Positions 33,701 to 45,275 of a stretch of 64,000 nt of DNA are shown here, piece by piece. The stretch comes from Rhododendron vialii (Eukaryota; Streptophyta; Magnoliopsida; Ericales; Ericaceae). The notes under the pieces are model-generated. The model saw only the letters and a program-made list of their open reading frames with translations. It was not told the DNA's origin and ran no database searches. A program made the position numbers and the translations under genes. The stretch is from positions 12,314,001-12,378,000 of the forward strand of contig NC_080560.1 of the NCBI RefSeq assembly GCF_030253575.1, read 5' to 3'. Within the stretch, counting starts at the first letter, position 1. Each line of letters starts with the position of its first letter.

Positions 33701-36586
33701 AATCTTGTGTTTTTTGCAGGATGAGTTTTGTGGGAAAACTAGTACTAATGGAAAAGTTATAGATGTGGATCCCACAACTTTCTTGCTAACTCCCCCAAAA
33801 ATCCAGAAAAGTCAGATATTCCCGTACTTTCTTTTCCTTGCAACTAAAGGGGGCCTAAAGGGGTTTCACTGTGCAATAACTTCACTACACGCCTTTTTGC
33901 TCAAATTCCTGAACGACATAAACAGGAAAATATAATAGGTGGGCATTTTCATCATTTGGGTTCTCAATTCTTCACCTTCCTTGTTGGTTTGATTGTCGCC
34001 AATCATGAATGATTGAATCTCTATCTTCTCTTCCCCTCTATTTTTGTTAGATTTCTTTCATTTCCTTCAATGACCGGTACATACTGCTGGTAAACACGGG
34101 AAAGACTGAAATTCTCCGAAAATATGTCCGGTACAACCAGTAAAAGCTGGAAACTTGGCCGGAATGAAACCAAAGATGGTTGTACAGTTTTTATTCTAAA
34201 ACAGGATGTACCTGCCGGCACTAGAACGAGATTAACAACCTTAACCCATACTATTTGTTTGGATTGTGAAATGAATAACATATCTTTCTAGCACAAGTGT
34301 AAATTGCTACAATAATAATGATTTCCGTGTTGGGAACAGTGGTAGTCTTAATGTTAATGTAACTAGTATTATGTATTGTCTCTGTCTGATTGCACAAGCT
34401 TACTTCCTTATTGCGTCTTATTTATTTATGTTTTGATCATGGCTTTAATTTCAGCTCTTCTGTGTACAATTTCGGCTTTAAGATCATTTTCTCTTGACAA
34501 GTTACAATATTGGAGAGAGAGTGCTTCTGGCATTAGCAGCTTGGCTCATTTTCTTTCCAAGGACACAATAGACCATCTTAATACAGTGATTAAGCCTGCG
34601 GTGTTTCTCTCAATGTTCTATTCCTTCACCAACCCTAGATCTTCTTTCTCAGATAATTACGTTGTACTTTTATGTCTGGTGTATTGTGTTACTGGGATCG
34701 GCTACACACTGTCCATCTTCCTTGAACCTGGCCCATCCCAATTGGTTAGCAATATATTTCAAAGCTTTTCTAACTTCTAAGTGGGATACAATATGTTTAT
34801 GATTTCTGCTGATCACATACTTCCGCTTTGTACAGTGTGCTGTGCTTCTTCCTGTGGTTTTGACTCTGATCTCAACTCAAACGGGAGATGGTACGTTTGT
34901 AAAGAACCTAGCAAACTTGTGCTACCCAAAATGGGCTTTGGAAGCATTCGTAGTTGCAAATGCCGAAAGGTAGAACACAATTACTCTTTATCTTAGTGGG
35001 CCAAACCTGGAAAGTCTGGATATTGAAACAAAATTTTAAAGCAAGAAAACCTAGATAAGAAATCCAAAAACTGTAGCATTGTATACTCTTTGCTACTATG
35101 AACTGGACATGGCAGCTTGGGAGGAATACAAATTCTTGGTTAATTGTGCTTTGGGCGTTGCATTGCAACTGGAGAACTAGTTTCCCAGTCCCTACTGTAG
35201 AATGGTAACAGAAATCGCTCAATAACACTGTAGCAGTGGAGCTTGTTTCATAGACATGATGTTAGAACATCAAGCACAACTGCAGGTGCAAACAAAGTGC
35301 ACTCTATTGCATGGCCTTGGGTAGAACTCATCTTGGGTGCATTAATGCATATACTGCACATTATTTGTGTACACAAATGTCACTGCAAGGGTTATGGTGA
35401 GAATTGCTCCGTTCTAGAAAATGTTGGGCACTGTTCAATAATGAGAAACAAGGGTGTGATTTGGTGTAGAGGACATAAATTAATTGCAAAGTTTTTGCTT
35501 GCAAATAAGTAGATAGGCAACTCCTTTGAGGCGTTGGATGCTAAGAGACAAGAGTAGCATCAACACTCTGCTGGAGGCGACGTACCGGTGTCGGACAAGG
35601 ACACGCGCCGGACACGCTCCTGACACGTGTCCGACACTTTTCTTGGAGTGTCCTGTTTTTTTTCCAATATTTGTGGTCCGACACTCTTCCAACACTTTAC
35701 AGACACTTTCAGGGCACTTTAGGGACACTTCGGGGGTAAAAATGCAATTATAAGAACATTTAAAATGGATCAAATACTTTGATCCGACACTTCTCCCGGA
35801 GTGTCCTGTTTTTTTTTTTCAATATTTGCGGTCCGACTCTCTTCCAACACTTTACAGACACTTTTAGGGCACTTTAGGGACACTTCAGGGGTAAAAATGC
35901 TATTATAAGAACGTTTAAAATGGATCAAAGTGTACACTTTAGGGACACTCTTTGTGTTTGAACGTGTTCTCTCTCTCTTTCTCTCTCTGTGATTAGATTT
36001 AGGGCCATCTAGTTATGATGTTATTAAACTTTTATCTTATTTGAATGTTATTATTATTATTATTTTTTGATATATATCATTTTCTGAAAATTTGCGTGTT
36101 GGGGTGTCCATGTCGTGTCGTGCCCGTGCTACATAGCACCCATGTTCTCATCTTTAACATGGAGATCCATTTAGGGAATTGATTTTCGCACTCTCCAAAT
36201 CTCTAACCGCTCTCCAAAAGGGGGTGCAAAAAGCTCTCCCCTTTTGGAGTGCCGTTAGTAATTTGGGGAGTGCGAAAATCACTGCCCGTCATTATGTTTA
36301 ATGACTAGGACTAGGTCTAGCATTATTGACCTATTGGTATATCTGGCAGAATTAACCTGTGTTGGTGTTCTGGTTTTTAAGTTTTGTATGTATTCAGTAT
36401 ATCATACTAATCATCTTTCATTTCAGGTACTCCGGAGTATGGATTATAACTCGTTGTGGTTTGCTCATGAAAATGGGCTATAGCCTTGCTGGTTGGGGCC
36501 GCTGTATATCCTTCCTCATCCTGGCAGGCGTTGTCACTCGTGCTATAGCTTTTGTTGGCATGCTCACCTTCAAAAGGAAACACTGA
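24794..36586 (+). CDS. ABC transporter G family, ABCG24/ABCG28-like (complete, 14 exons)
   Basis: Exons: 24794-25017, 25836-25912, 26422-26685, 26830-26893, 26994-27140, 27320-27354, 27503-27576, 27996-28918, 29921-30217, 31433-31924, 32901-33049, 34455-34744, 34836-34969, 36427-36586. All introns are GT-AG and every phase joins, giving 1109 residues. A signal peptide (residues 1-30) is followed by an extracellular Cys-rich region (to about 290). A first membrane helix ([11 protein letters not shown], about 296-306) leads to a long basic linker. The ATPase has Walker [10 protein letters not shown] (535-543), signature SGGQ (643-646), Walker B/D-loop LDEPTSGLD (665-673) and H-loop HQPS. The C-terminal membrane domain ends FKRKH. 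Length, Cys-rich N-terminus and the [18 protein letters not shown] segment fit the plant ABCG24/ABCG28 clade, half-size exporters linked in the family to lipidic or polyamine cargo. No lesion is seen; long introns 8-11 and 13 hold repeats. Confidence 0.95.
31960..32240 (+). mobile_element. RTE-type LINE 3' fragment in ABCG intron 10
   Basis: The translation contains [23 protein letters not shown] and [11 protein letters not shown], the conserved C-terminal end of plant RTE-like reverse transcriptases. No catalytic domain remains. It begins about 45 bp after the exon 10 donor. Confidence 0.8.
32281..32368. repeat. 44-bp tandem duplication in ABCG intron 10
   Basis: Two copies of a unit starting TGTCCTTTATAGAACTC at 32281 and 32325, differing at one visible base. 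It follows directly on the RTE fragment. Confidence 0.85.
33160..34300. other. ABCG intron 11 repeat-like DNA
   Basis: From about 33175 there are dense GTACCG/CGGTACC words (CCGTACCGGCC, TACCGGGTACCG), typical of a non-autonomous DNA transposon end, but I cannot place both termini. No exon is hidden here that the ABCG protein needs. Confidence 0.4.
35570..36135. repeat. TGTCCGACAC-type repeat with internal duplication, ABCG intron 13
   Basis: The block CGGAGTGTCCTG, TCCGACWCTCTTCCAACAC, TTTACAGACACTTT, GGGCACTTTAGGGACAC, AAAATGGATCAAA occurs twice (about 35630-35770 and 35790-35935). The segment is bounded by GTACCGGTGTCGGAC on the left and GTCGTGTCGTGCCCGTG on the right. It is likely a non-autonomous transposon with a partly duplicated interior. 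Confidence 0.6.
36181..36290. repeat. 110-bp foldback element, ABCG intron 13
   Basis: The arms begin GATTTTCGCACTCTCCAAAT and end ATTTGGGGAGTGCGAAAATC (one mismatch). An inner pair, CTCTCCAAAAGGGG and CCCCTTTTGGAG, extends the hairpin nearly to the centre. It lies 137 bp upstream of the last exon, so it would be a strong stem in the pre-mRNA. Confidence 0.75.
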
Positions 36587-38340
36587 GAATTCAAGCCACT
36601 AGTTATGTCATTCTATTTGAACCCTAAAAAGCTGAAACAAAACGCAAGTTTTGAGAATTTGAGAATCACATGCTATATACCCTGCAAAATGAAGATCATT
36701 ATGGGACCTTCCAATAGTTTTTTGTTTTTTATAACTGGGTGTCTAGGTTAGCTTATGTGCATCTCAACTAGGTCCTTCAGATAGTAAGATAAGGTACTGT
36801 CTTTTTTCTCTTTCTTTGTCCAAATCATTCTTTATAAACCCTTGGTGTATCATTGTGTTTAGGTATAAGGGAATCTTTGCTATTGAGACATTAACCTTGT
36901 GTCCAAAAACATTTGTTTTGTTGTATTGGAAAGTGGAATAGGTGTTGGGAGAGGAAGGAAGATGTTGTCACTCAGAGTGTGAAAAGTGTACTATTCAATA
37001 AGTTATGTCATATTTATTGTGCATAATGATTGAAATCAATGATTATCGTGTTTGGATTACTGGGGGATAGTACTGTGTTTGGATTTTAGACTTGTCTATG
37101 GGAAGGAAAGAAAAGAAAGGGAATATGACAAATTTTCTTTTGGTTGGAGTATGTACACTAGTTCTTTGCAAAAAAATGCTCATGAATATTGCACAATTTT
37201 TTGTCTAGCTTTTTTTTTTTTTTTTAACAACAAAGCAAAAAAATTTATTGATAAGGAAAGAAGATTACAAAACAAAACTCAAGTTGGCAAAAAATTAACA
37301 GAGCACCCAATAGGCTAATCCCAAATCACCATACATTGGTTCAGCTAATCATGTCTCTTTTATTACTTGAACAATCTATTTTATCTACTCTCTTAAAATA
37401 CTATTTTCCCCATTGCCTTTTCTGTTTTTTCCCCATTCCAAATTTGGGTTTTTCTTTCCCTCCCAGATTTCGATTTTAGAGCAAGTTTACCGGTCGGTAG
37501 GTATACTACCTTATGAATAATTCACAATTCTTATTTAGCCATCAACTTTTTCTTTTACAACTATACTAACACTATTTATTTTACCTAACATCAATTAAAA
37601 TATACATTTTTCCATTCCTTTCATCAAAATCCAGATTGCAAATTGGGAGAGAGAGAGGGGGGGAGGAAAAAGAATAGAATATTGGGAACATAGTGAACAG
37701 TTCTACTGTAAAAGTAACGACGTACTATTCAAGGATGTATTTTACCGTCCCTTTAAGCGAATCTGGTGCAGCTCCCTTTTAGGCCTTTTCCTAGTTAAAG
37801 TAGCTAATTTTGCATGTTTGCCTGTGCTCTGGTGTTGATGCTCTTACCTAGGGAGGAAAGAGAAACCATACTTGTTTAATATCTACCTAAGCTACAGTTC
37901 CTATGTAAAAATACCGAACTACTGTAGCAAATATAGTTTTTGCTATTCTGCTGCAGTTGACCTTTGTAGCTTTCATTCCCTACTAGAGGTCAGGACACAC
38001 ACAATACGTGTGCAAGTCAAATTTTGCATTTTTTAGCAAGTCATTATGTACAACAACTTCCCACTTATTTTTTGATTCAATTTTGACCCAAAAAAAAAAA
38101 TTTGACTTGAACACACATTGCGTGTGTCCGGCCTCTTGTTAAAAATTCTAAAGCCAAACTTAACCAAAAAGAAATTTGGAAAGAATTTCAGAATTTTGAC
38201 AAATGAAGACAAAGAAAGAGGGATTCGAGTTTGTAATGAAGACAACACATATTGGAGTTGGCAGTTTTCTTTTTGAACGACAAATGGGGTAGTGCCGGAG
38301 TGGTTTCTAATGCATGTACGCAACTGTTGTGTGAGCGTAC
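36587..38340. other. 3' flank of ABCG; no gene
   Basis: Non-coding. At about 37209-37330 the minus strand reads like a LINE 3' tail (TTATCAATAAATTTTTTTGC then an A-run), but no target duplication is evident. 37994-38120 contains ACGTGTGC/GTGTGTCC words related to the following tandem repeat. Confidence 0.4.
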
Positions 38341-38390
38341 AATTTTACCCTTGAGATTTAAACTACAAACTCAAGGGAATCAGTGGACAC

Positions 38391-38590
38391 ACTCGACGCG
38401 TGTACAAATTAAAATTTGATGATTTTTCTCTATGGTTGGTGTGGAATTTACATTTTTCTTCTTCGTATTTTATAGAGGCCGGACGCACTCGATGTGTGTG
38501 CAAATTAAATTTTGATGATGTTTCCCTACGATCGGTGTGGAATTTACAATGTTTTTCTTCATATTTTATGCGTGTGCAAACCAATTTTTT
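38391..38590. repeat. Imperfect tandem repeat, unit about 90 bp
   Basis: Two units share GGACRCACTCGAYGYGTGTRC, AATTTGATGAT-like DNA, GGTGTGGAATTTACA and TTTTTCTTC. Both GC-containing ends hold CGTGTGC words. Confidence 0.7.
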
Positions 38591-38903
38591 GTGATGCTTC
38601 CCTTCCGTCGAATTTTTCCTTTTTCCCGTCTTTTTAAATATTAGACTTGCAGCATGCACCTGGAGGGAGATAAAATCCCAAAGGGGCTCTTGCTCATTGT
38701 TTAGATGCTACATATGAATACATCGACATGTGGAAAAAATACATTGACATAGAAATCCAAAATAATACCTGTTCAACTTCTTCATCCATAGCAGTTATTA
38801 GATAGATGTAGAAGAGTGGAGGCGGTGGATTTTCCTTGAAGTGGAGTTAAACTGCCACAAATTGGAGCGGTGAATCCTTTTTTTTTCCTTCTCCAAACTA
38901 ACA

Positions 38904-38907
<4 letters not shown>

Positions 38908-38937
<30 letters not shown>
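38908..38937. repeat. (GA)n microsatellite
   Basis: About 15 units. Confidence 0.95.
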
Positions 38938-38940
<3 letters not shown>

Positions 38941-39049
38941 AAATATTGAAAGAGGGAAGGATAAGCCTTCATCTTCAAACTCCTTTGAGAAGACGCAGTT
39001 ATAGAGCAGCTATGCCATGTAATGAGAAAAAGGTTTACGGCAGTTACAA

Positions 39050-39240
39050 TGTTCAGAATATGGTGCTCAAGAAAATCGTTCGAACCGCAAAATCGGTCTG
39101 ATCTGGACCGAATCCGTCCCATTTGGTCCGGTTCTACAGTTTTACGATCAGGTTATGGTTCCAAAAAAATAACAACCGTTAATTTTGGTTCGATTACAGG
39201 TTCTCAATTAAAGAATCGTGTTTAAAACCGAACCGAACCG
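39050..39240. repeat. AACCG-rich dispersed repeat
   Basis: It contains CGAACCGCAAAATCGG, GGTCCGGTTCTACAG and ends AACCGAACCGAACCG. It resembles the AACCGG-rich repeat at 45010-45275 and 48613-49019, but boundaries are unclear. Confidence 0.45.
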
Positions 39241-42171
39241 TTTAAAACTAAGATAAATCTATACTACTCATTTTAAATGTATGAACATGTTTCCTCCTTT
39301 TTGCTTTCCACAAATGCCCTCAATACTTGCAACTAATACTAGTCCTGTCCTACACCTCTTCCCAACCGACACAATACATCCTACACCTCTTTCCAACCGA
39401 CACAATACAACCCAACACTTGCAACTATAAGAGTTTCTTGCTATTGGAAAGCGGCGGCCCACGGGCCGTTTCCTCCTAGCGAAACGCTACACCTGAAGCG
39501 GTGGCACGTAAACGCAAAAGATATTTGTCTTCTACAAAACAAACGGCTCCCCCAAACTATTTCTCTGATTATCTCCAACCGCTTCAATGCACATTCTCTC
39601 TGACTCCCTTCCATCTTCATCTCCAACCTTTGATGTCCGACTATTACACAGACCCTAACCCGCTGACATCCGGCGAACACTAACCCGCCGATCGACATTC
39701 CCCAGCACTGACCCGGGAACCGTACTCATTGCCTATGTTCCCGCTGCCAAAAAAAAAGTGCTTAGTAAGTTCAATCTTAAATTGTGTCTTCCCCCAGCTC
39801 CCAATATTCGAAGTTTGAAATTATTCTCTACGGACAGTATTTGTTACTTGCAAGTGGTGTACAATATCTTGCAAATCTGAGACCGGCAATAGGGAATCAT
39901 TACATATCTCTATTTTACTACAAACTGACCTGATTCCTTCTCCTGTTTCGTTGTTTTCCCTTTAGTAGTGGTTTCTTGCATAAGATATTTGTAGAAATGC
40001 CTCTTTGACTGGTCAATTAATACAGTTGGGGAGTTGTCAAGATTGTGCTCACAAACTGTTCGACGAACAAAACGGAATCACAACGAACTATAGTCTTGTT
40101 GCCAAAAACTATATTAGTAAATAGATTAAAAGTTAAAAGTATGGAGCCAATAACATATATTTTGATAACAAAGAAAACAATATGGACCATTTAGACAGGG
40201 GTTTGCGTAGAAGTAGGGGGTCATGGCACCCTCTATTCCGAATGCAATTACATTTATCCCATTGTTATTCAATCACATCTGCGATAAAAAAATTGTGCAC
40301 ACTATGCATGGCACCCCCAGTCTTTGTCATACAGTTTTCAAAGAAGAAATGGTGTTCAGATGTGTAAAATGAGGGCTCTTTTTATGATTTTTGTGTCAAT
40401 CTTTTTATGATTTTTGTGTCAATTTTATCTTACGTAAGTATCTGAGTTTGTTTGAATGAGTCTATATTCTATTAAAATGTCGTTATATTAAGGTGATAAC
40501 ACTTGGATAGGGTTCACTGATTTTGCAAAATTCTCAAATATATACCAAGTACTGAAAACTTGAGCAATACAATAATAAATTTGTAAAACATTTGAGTTTA
40601 CAGAGAGTAGAAAATGGCGGTTTACATTTGAAGAAGTTTACATTGCCTTTCAAGAGGACGTCATGGTTTCTTGGTAGTCCTGTTGAAGTCATTGTTTTGA
40701 TCTTATCAAAAGAGGAGATTATGATCAAAGGATTGGAGCATCGATGACCCCTCAATGTTGCACATTCTGGTTAAATTCTCCATAAAAATATGGATTGATG
40801 GTTGACTGTTGGACTCAATTCCAAATTCTTCTTGCCCTGCAGATTTAACTACTCTTTTAGACAGGCATCGCATCAGGATCAAAACTGTAATAAGAACTAC
40901 CAAGAGACATCGTGCTTTTAGGTCCAGTTCACCTAAATATTGAGATTTCCTATCATCTTTTATTGTCCTATTATTTTGCAATTGTTTTGAAAAAAGTAAG
41001 AAAAAGCTCTTGAAGTCTTCGTGCATTGTCCTCATTGTCATGTTGCAGAGTCGAGACCCTTTTATGACTGGATCAATTGGTAACTATGTTATGGGTTGCT
41101 TTCAAAATGGGAATACATTATTGTTTTTCCTTCTTCAAAATGTTTTGATTGAGAGATTGTGGGTCTAACCCACAACGTCCACATGGAGAAATTGGGGCAA
41201 AGTCATTTCGGCTTCAAAGGCCTTTGCTATGTGATATTCATCTCAATATATTTTTTTGGACATGTGGTATATTGGTTTCTTCTTATTTGTTTGGTTTTAA
41301 GTACGGCTTTAATTATTAATGCAGGTGATGGCATAGGTTGTATTGATGCAAAATGACCTTCTTACATGTTCTTCAAAGAATGTGCTACCAGTCTTACTTC
41401 CTTTTGGACAAGTCATGCACCTTGCAATATTTTAAATTGAATGTGGTTTCATATGATCGTGGATATGCTAAGAGCCTGAGGGAGGAGAAGAACAAATGAC
41501 AGGAGCACCCCAAAAAGATAATTTATCTTGCTCACTGCATAACATTCTTGTACTTCCATTTTCCTTTCTCCTTTCCAACCCCTGCACAACTTGCATATAC
41601 ATCTGATAACATTGTTCAGTCATGTCATTGAGAAGAACCTTTCTTCATATTTTGAGATTGCGTAAATTACGTGATTGGATGTTAGGTTAGACAGGCTTCT
41701 AATTTTATTCCTTTGAAGATATTTTTTTTTTGCTATTTTGGTCAAGTATTTCCTCAACTCCCTGTGAAATGAGCATATTACCTAACATTTTTGGTCTCGA
41801 ATTCACTTTCATGGCATGCCCTCAGGATGCATGTATCTTTTGTTTACATGATAGGATTTAGGATATTAGGTTAGATAGGCCTTTCATTTTTATTTTTTTT
41901 GATCCTTAGGCCTTTCATTTGTTCCTTTAAAGATATCTTCTTGGTCCGAGTGTTTCCTCAACTCCATGTAGAATACGCAAAATATTTGCACCTTTTTTGG
42001 CACGCCCTAAGAATTTATTTTTCTTTACGTGTATAACCAGTATCCTACTTAAGCCCATTTTTACACACTGGTGTGGCATACTCATGATGTATTTTGCAAG
42101 AGATTGAAAACCTATATTACTCTTCTATTACTAACACATCAGTATAAAGTGAAAGCATAAATTAAGAGTAT
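39241..42171. other. No recognised gene
   Basis: The longest notable frame is minus 41041-40706 (111 codons) with one hydrophobic segment (CLLVVLITVLILM) flanked by basic residues. I do not recognise it and cannot say it is expressed. Elsewhere there are only short frames, a small CCAACCGACACAATAC duplication at about 39360-39410, and a repeated TAGGTTAGATAGGC motif near 41680 and 41870. Confidence 0.35.
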
Positions 42172-42600
42172 CTCCAACCTTACCTTCAAATTTGGAGTGT
42201 CAAATGATTTTGAAGGCTTGCTCGCCAAATTGACATTTCGAAATTTAACATGTACAAATTCTCCCTCTCCAACCATAGCTTCAAATTGGAGTTGTCATTA
42301 TGTTTTTTGGATGATTTTGTTTTCAAATGGTTATTTTTCCGAACAAAAAATATTTGACATTGCCTTTAAAACTGGCATTAGTGAAGGCCAAATCAACATA
42401 CAGTTTGGCCTTTTCAAGTGGCAGCTGGTGTTGGTTTCAAAAGTGACCATTACTTCCCACGTGGAATTTGAAGACCCCAATGGGATATGCTGTACGGAAG
42501 TGGAACAAAAATGTTCCAACGTACTCTTAAAGGCAGCAAGGAGAGAGTTAATGGTTACGTCAGGTGTTGTGCATTTGGGAAGGTGCAAAGGCTAACAGAG
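42172..42600. other. Possible MITE
   Basis: It begins GAGTATCTCCAACCTTACC, a start common in plant non-autonomous transposons, and repeats CTCCAACCATAGCTTCAAATT internally. The far end was not identified. Confidence 0.35.
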
Positions 42601-42897
42601 GTTTTGATGGCTACTAATTTGGCCTGACTTTTGTCATATTGAGAAAATAGCTCATTAGTTTGGAATCAATTTCTTATCCTTGTAAAGTTCTAATTGTGGT
42701 AACTGACATGTACAGCAATGGACGTGTTGTCACAAAACATCTATTTCTCTGGATTAAGAACATTGGATTCATGTATAAAGTAAGGGGTCTTCCAAGCCGG
42801 CCCACTTTTGTAAGTGTGTACCCATCTAGGCCCACTTCGCATCAAACCCATTCTCCATAAACCTTGTTTTTAGTGAGGTACCTAGAATACTCCCACC

Positions 42898-43345
42898 TTT
42901 ATTAAATGCTGGAATATTCCACCGAAAATCGTCTGAGAAAACCTTACTCTCTCTCCACCTCCAAATATCCCATGGACAGACCGTCCAAAAGTTCGACGAT
43001 GCCACCTCCTCCTCGCTGTCTCCGCCTCCTCCGCCGTTACCACCGCCACGTCTCACCGTCAACTTTTCTACCCCCGATCCCCGTCGCTCCTCGAGACGAC
43101 GAGATTGACCTTTCCGCACATGCTGAGCTTATTGTCGTAGAGGGATTTCCTTTGCGGGTCGGATAAAACCGCCCAGGAATCGTCGGCGAGGCAGATCGCG
43201 GCGTCGGCAAAGGGGAATTCGTTCTTGTCGGGGTGGAGCAGCAGAGCGAGGCGGCGGTATTGCTTCTTTATGAGATCGGTGTCGTCGAAGCGCCGATCAA
43301 GCTACAAGACAGCGTACCCCAGTCGCGGTGGTTGTTGATCCACTG
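42898..43345 (-). pseudogene. Plant J-domain (DnaJ) protein fragment
   Basis: On the minus strand the J domain is clear: RFDDTDLIKKQYRRLALL, then the HPD motif in LHPDKN, then DSWAVLSDPQRKSLYDN. It is followed in a shifted frame by a glycine-rich linker and FWTVCP, the start of the zinc-like region typical of plant J proteins of this group. Lesions are a TAG just before LDRRFDD, a frameshift in that region and a stop/frameshift after the J domain. Both ends are missing. J proteins stimulate Hsp70 ATPase, but this copy cannot be functional. Confidence 0.85.
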
Positions 43346-43480
43346 AAGGAGCTCGAGAGCATCTGTAACCCGATCATCGCCAAGATGTACCAGGTGCAGG
43401 CAATGCCGACATGAGAGGTGCTGGTATGGATGATGATATTCCTTCTGCTGGTGGAAGCAGCGGTGATTTTTTATTTGCCG
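43342..43480 (+). pseudogene. Cytosolic Hsp70 C-terminal fragment
   Basis: Plus-strand reading gives LKELESICNPIIAKMYQ, the last helix of Hsp70. After a 1-base frameshift it gives MRGAGMDDDIPSAGGSSG, the flexible tail. The terminal EEVD is absent and nothing upstream of the last helix is present. The fragment meets the J-protein fragment head to head at about 43342-43345, with a few bases shared. Confidence 0.85.
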
Positions 43481-43640
43481 TTGATAGGCTTTCGAGGATA
43501 TTGGTAGTTGTTCAAAGCCAGTTTGGAATTAATGGCTTATGTTTTCTAATTTTAGTTTTCATTCACGTAAATTCCTTTTTGTTTCTTTTTCTTTTTGATG
43601 TTTTTGCTTGAATTATAAATTTTGTCAGGTGCTAAAATAT

Positions 43641-44594
43641 GTGTGAATTCTTCATTTAGGGATGCCTTTGTCTTTTTCAATGTGTGAATTCTTCATTTGA
43701 ATGTGAATTATTGTGAATTATGTCTTTTTCGAATGTGAATTCTGAATTTAGGGTGTGAATTGTGTAAGTTAGAGGGTGTGAATTTTTGCAAATTAGTGTA
43801 AATTTTTGAGATGTGAATTCTAAAAAAATGTGTGCATTCTTAGTGTGTGAATTCTGTAAAGGACTGAATTTTGAGGTGTGAATTCTTGAAAAGAGATGTG
43901 AATTTTGCAAGAATTGATAATGAAAACAACATGGAAATTTGAGATGGAGTACTTTGAATTCTGGGGGTGATTTTTTTTATTTCATTCAGATTAAGTGTTT
44001 GTTTGTTTGTGAATTATTTTAGAAGGGTATGAATTCTAAATTTAGGGTTGTGCATTGTGTAATTTGGATGAGTATGAATTCTGCAAAGGGCGTGAATTTC
44101 TAGATGTTGTAAAGGGGTGTGAATTTTGAAAAGGGATGTGAATTGTGCAAAAAAATGTGGATTCTGGGAAGAAGTGTACTGAGAAAAATTGTGAATTCTG
44201 CAAATTAGTGTGAATTTTGGAGGTTGTGAATTCTTGTAAAGGGGTGTGAATTTTATAACGGATGTGAATTTTGGGAGGTGTAAATTTTTGGGGGTGTGAA
44301 TTCTACAACGAATGTGAATTCTATGGGGTGTGAATTCTGCAAAATGATGTGAATTTCGAAGGTGTGAATTCTTGCGAAGGGGTGTGAATTCTGCAAATGA
44401 CTGTGAATTCTGGGGTATGAATAGTGCAGATGAGGTGTGAATTTTGCAAAAAAATATGTGAATTTTAAGGGTGTGAATTCCGTAAAGGTGTGAATTTTAC
44501 AAAGAGGTGTGAATTCTTGAGGGTGTGAATTCTGGGAGATGTGAATTCTGGGAAATGTGAATTATTGGGGGTGTGAATTCTGGGAGGTGTGAAA
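43641..44594. repeat. TGTGAATT(C/T) minisatellite, about 0.95 kb
   Basis: The word GTGAATT recurs roughly 36 times by eye, spaced about 15-35 bp, in a loose unit like GGGGTGTGAATTCTGCAAA. Many units contain GAATTC. Units differ in length and spacing, so it is an old, variable array. No open frame survives on either strand. Confidence 0.9.
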
Positions 44595-45009
44595 AGTGAT
44601 AGGGGCAAAATAGTAAAAGCATATTTAAAAAGGGTCTAGATGGAATAGCACTTTAAAAAGAGGTTTGCATGAAACTTCATGTAAAATTTGGGACCGGACA
44701 GAAATTTCCTCATAAAGTAAACGAAGAAGCCAGCCTTCATAAAATTACAAAAAACAAGCCCGCCACTTAACATATAGCCCAATATCTTCCCTACCCCCAA
44801 GACAAATTGAAACACGGTATAGTGCAAGTTTTTGATTGCCAGACACATGCAAACATCATCTAATTGTGCCTCATCCACGCTACATTCCACGTGTACATCA
44901 ACTAGTATAGAAAAACATATGTGTAATTAAATATGTATTTGGATTTGGTAGGTTAATCTTTTCCTTTACTAGACTTAATTTATTTAGAGATGAAATCTAA
45001 TTTGTTAGG
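44595..45009. other. No gene seen
   Basis: A minus frame at 44890-44636 has hydrophobic stretches but no recognisable family. Confidence 0.35.
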
Positions 45010-45275
45010 AAAGTTTTTATTTTCTTCCTTCCTTTACTATTTCATTCCAGCATATTACCTTCTTATTTCTTTAATTTTATGAGTTCATATTTTGTGAATA
45101 AGTGTTTGGATGCTAATTGGATAGAACCAAAACCAAACCGGTCTTGCAGTTTGGTTCTGTTAGATTCCATGCATATATTAGTTAGGTTCTGGTTCCTAAT
45201 TTTCTAGAACCGTTTAAAATGGTCCGGTTACTGTTTTTCTAGAGAACCGGATCAATCCGGACCGTGTGCACCTCT
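45010..45275. repeat. Dispersed AACCGG-rich repeat, copy without the hAT insertion
   Basis: It shares long blocks with 48613-49019, such as GAATAAGTGTTTGGATG, AATTGGATA, GCATATATTRGTTAGGTTCT and CCTAATTTTCTAGAACCGTTT. It then runs straight on through AGAACCGGATCAATCCGGACC, the equivalent of the hAT target in the other copy. Confidence 0.8.

Noticed and set aside
43641-44594. Repeat array resembling a CRISPR or regulatory array
   Set aside because: Spacing and unit length are irregular, spacers are not unique fixed-length segments, and the genome is a plant nucleus.
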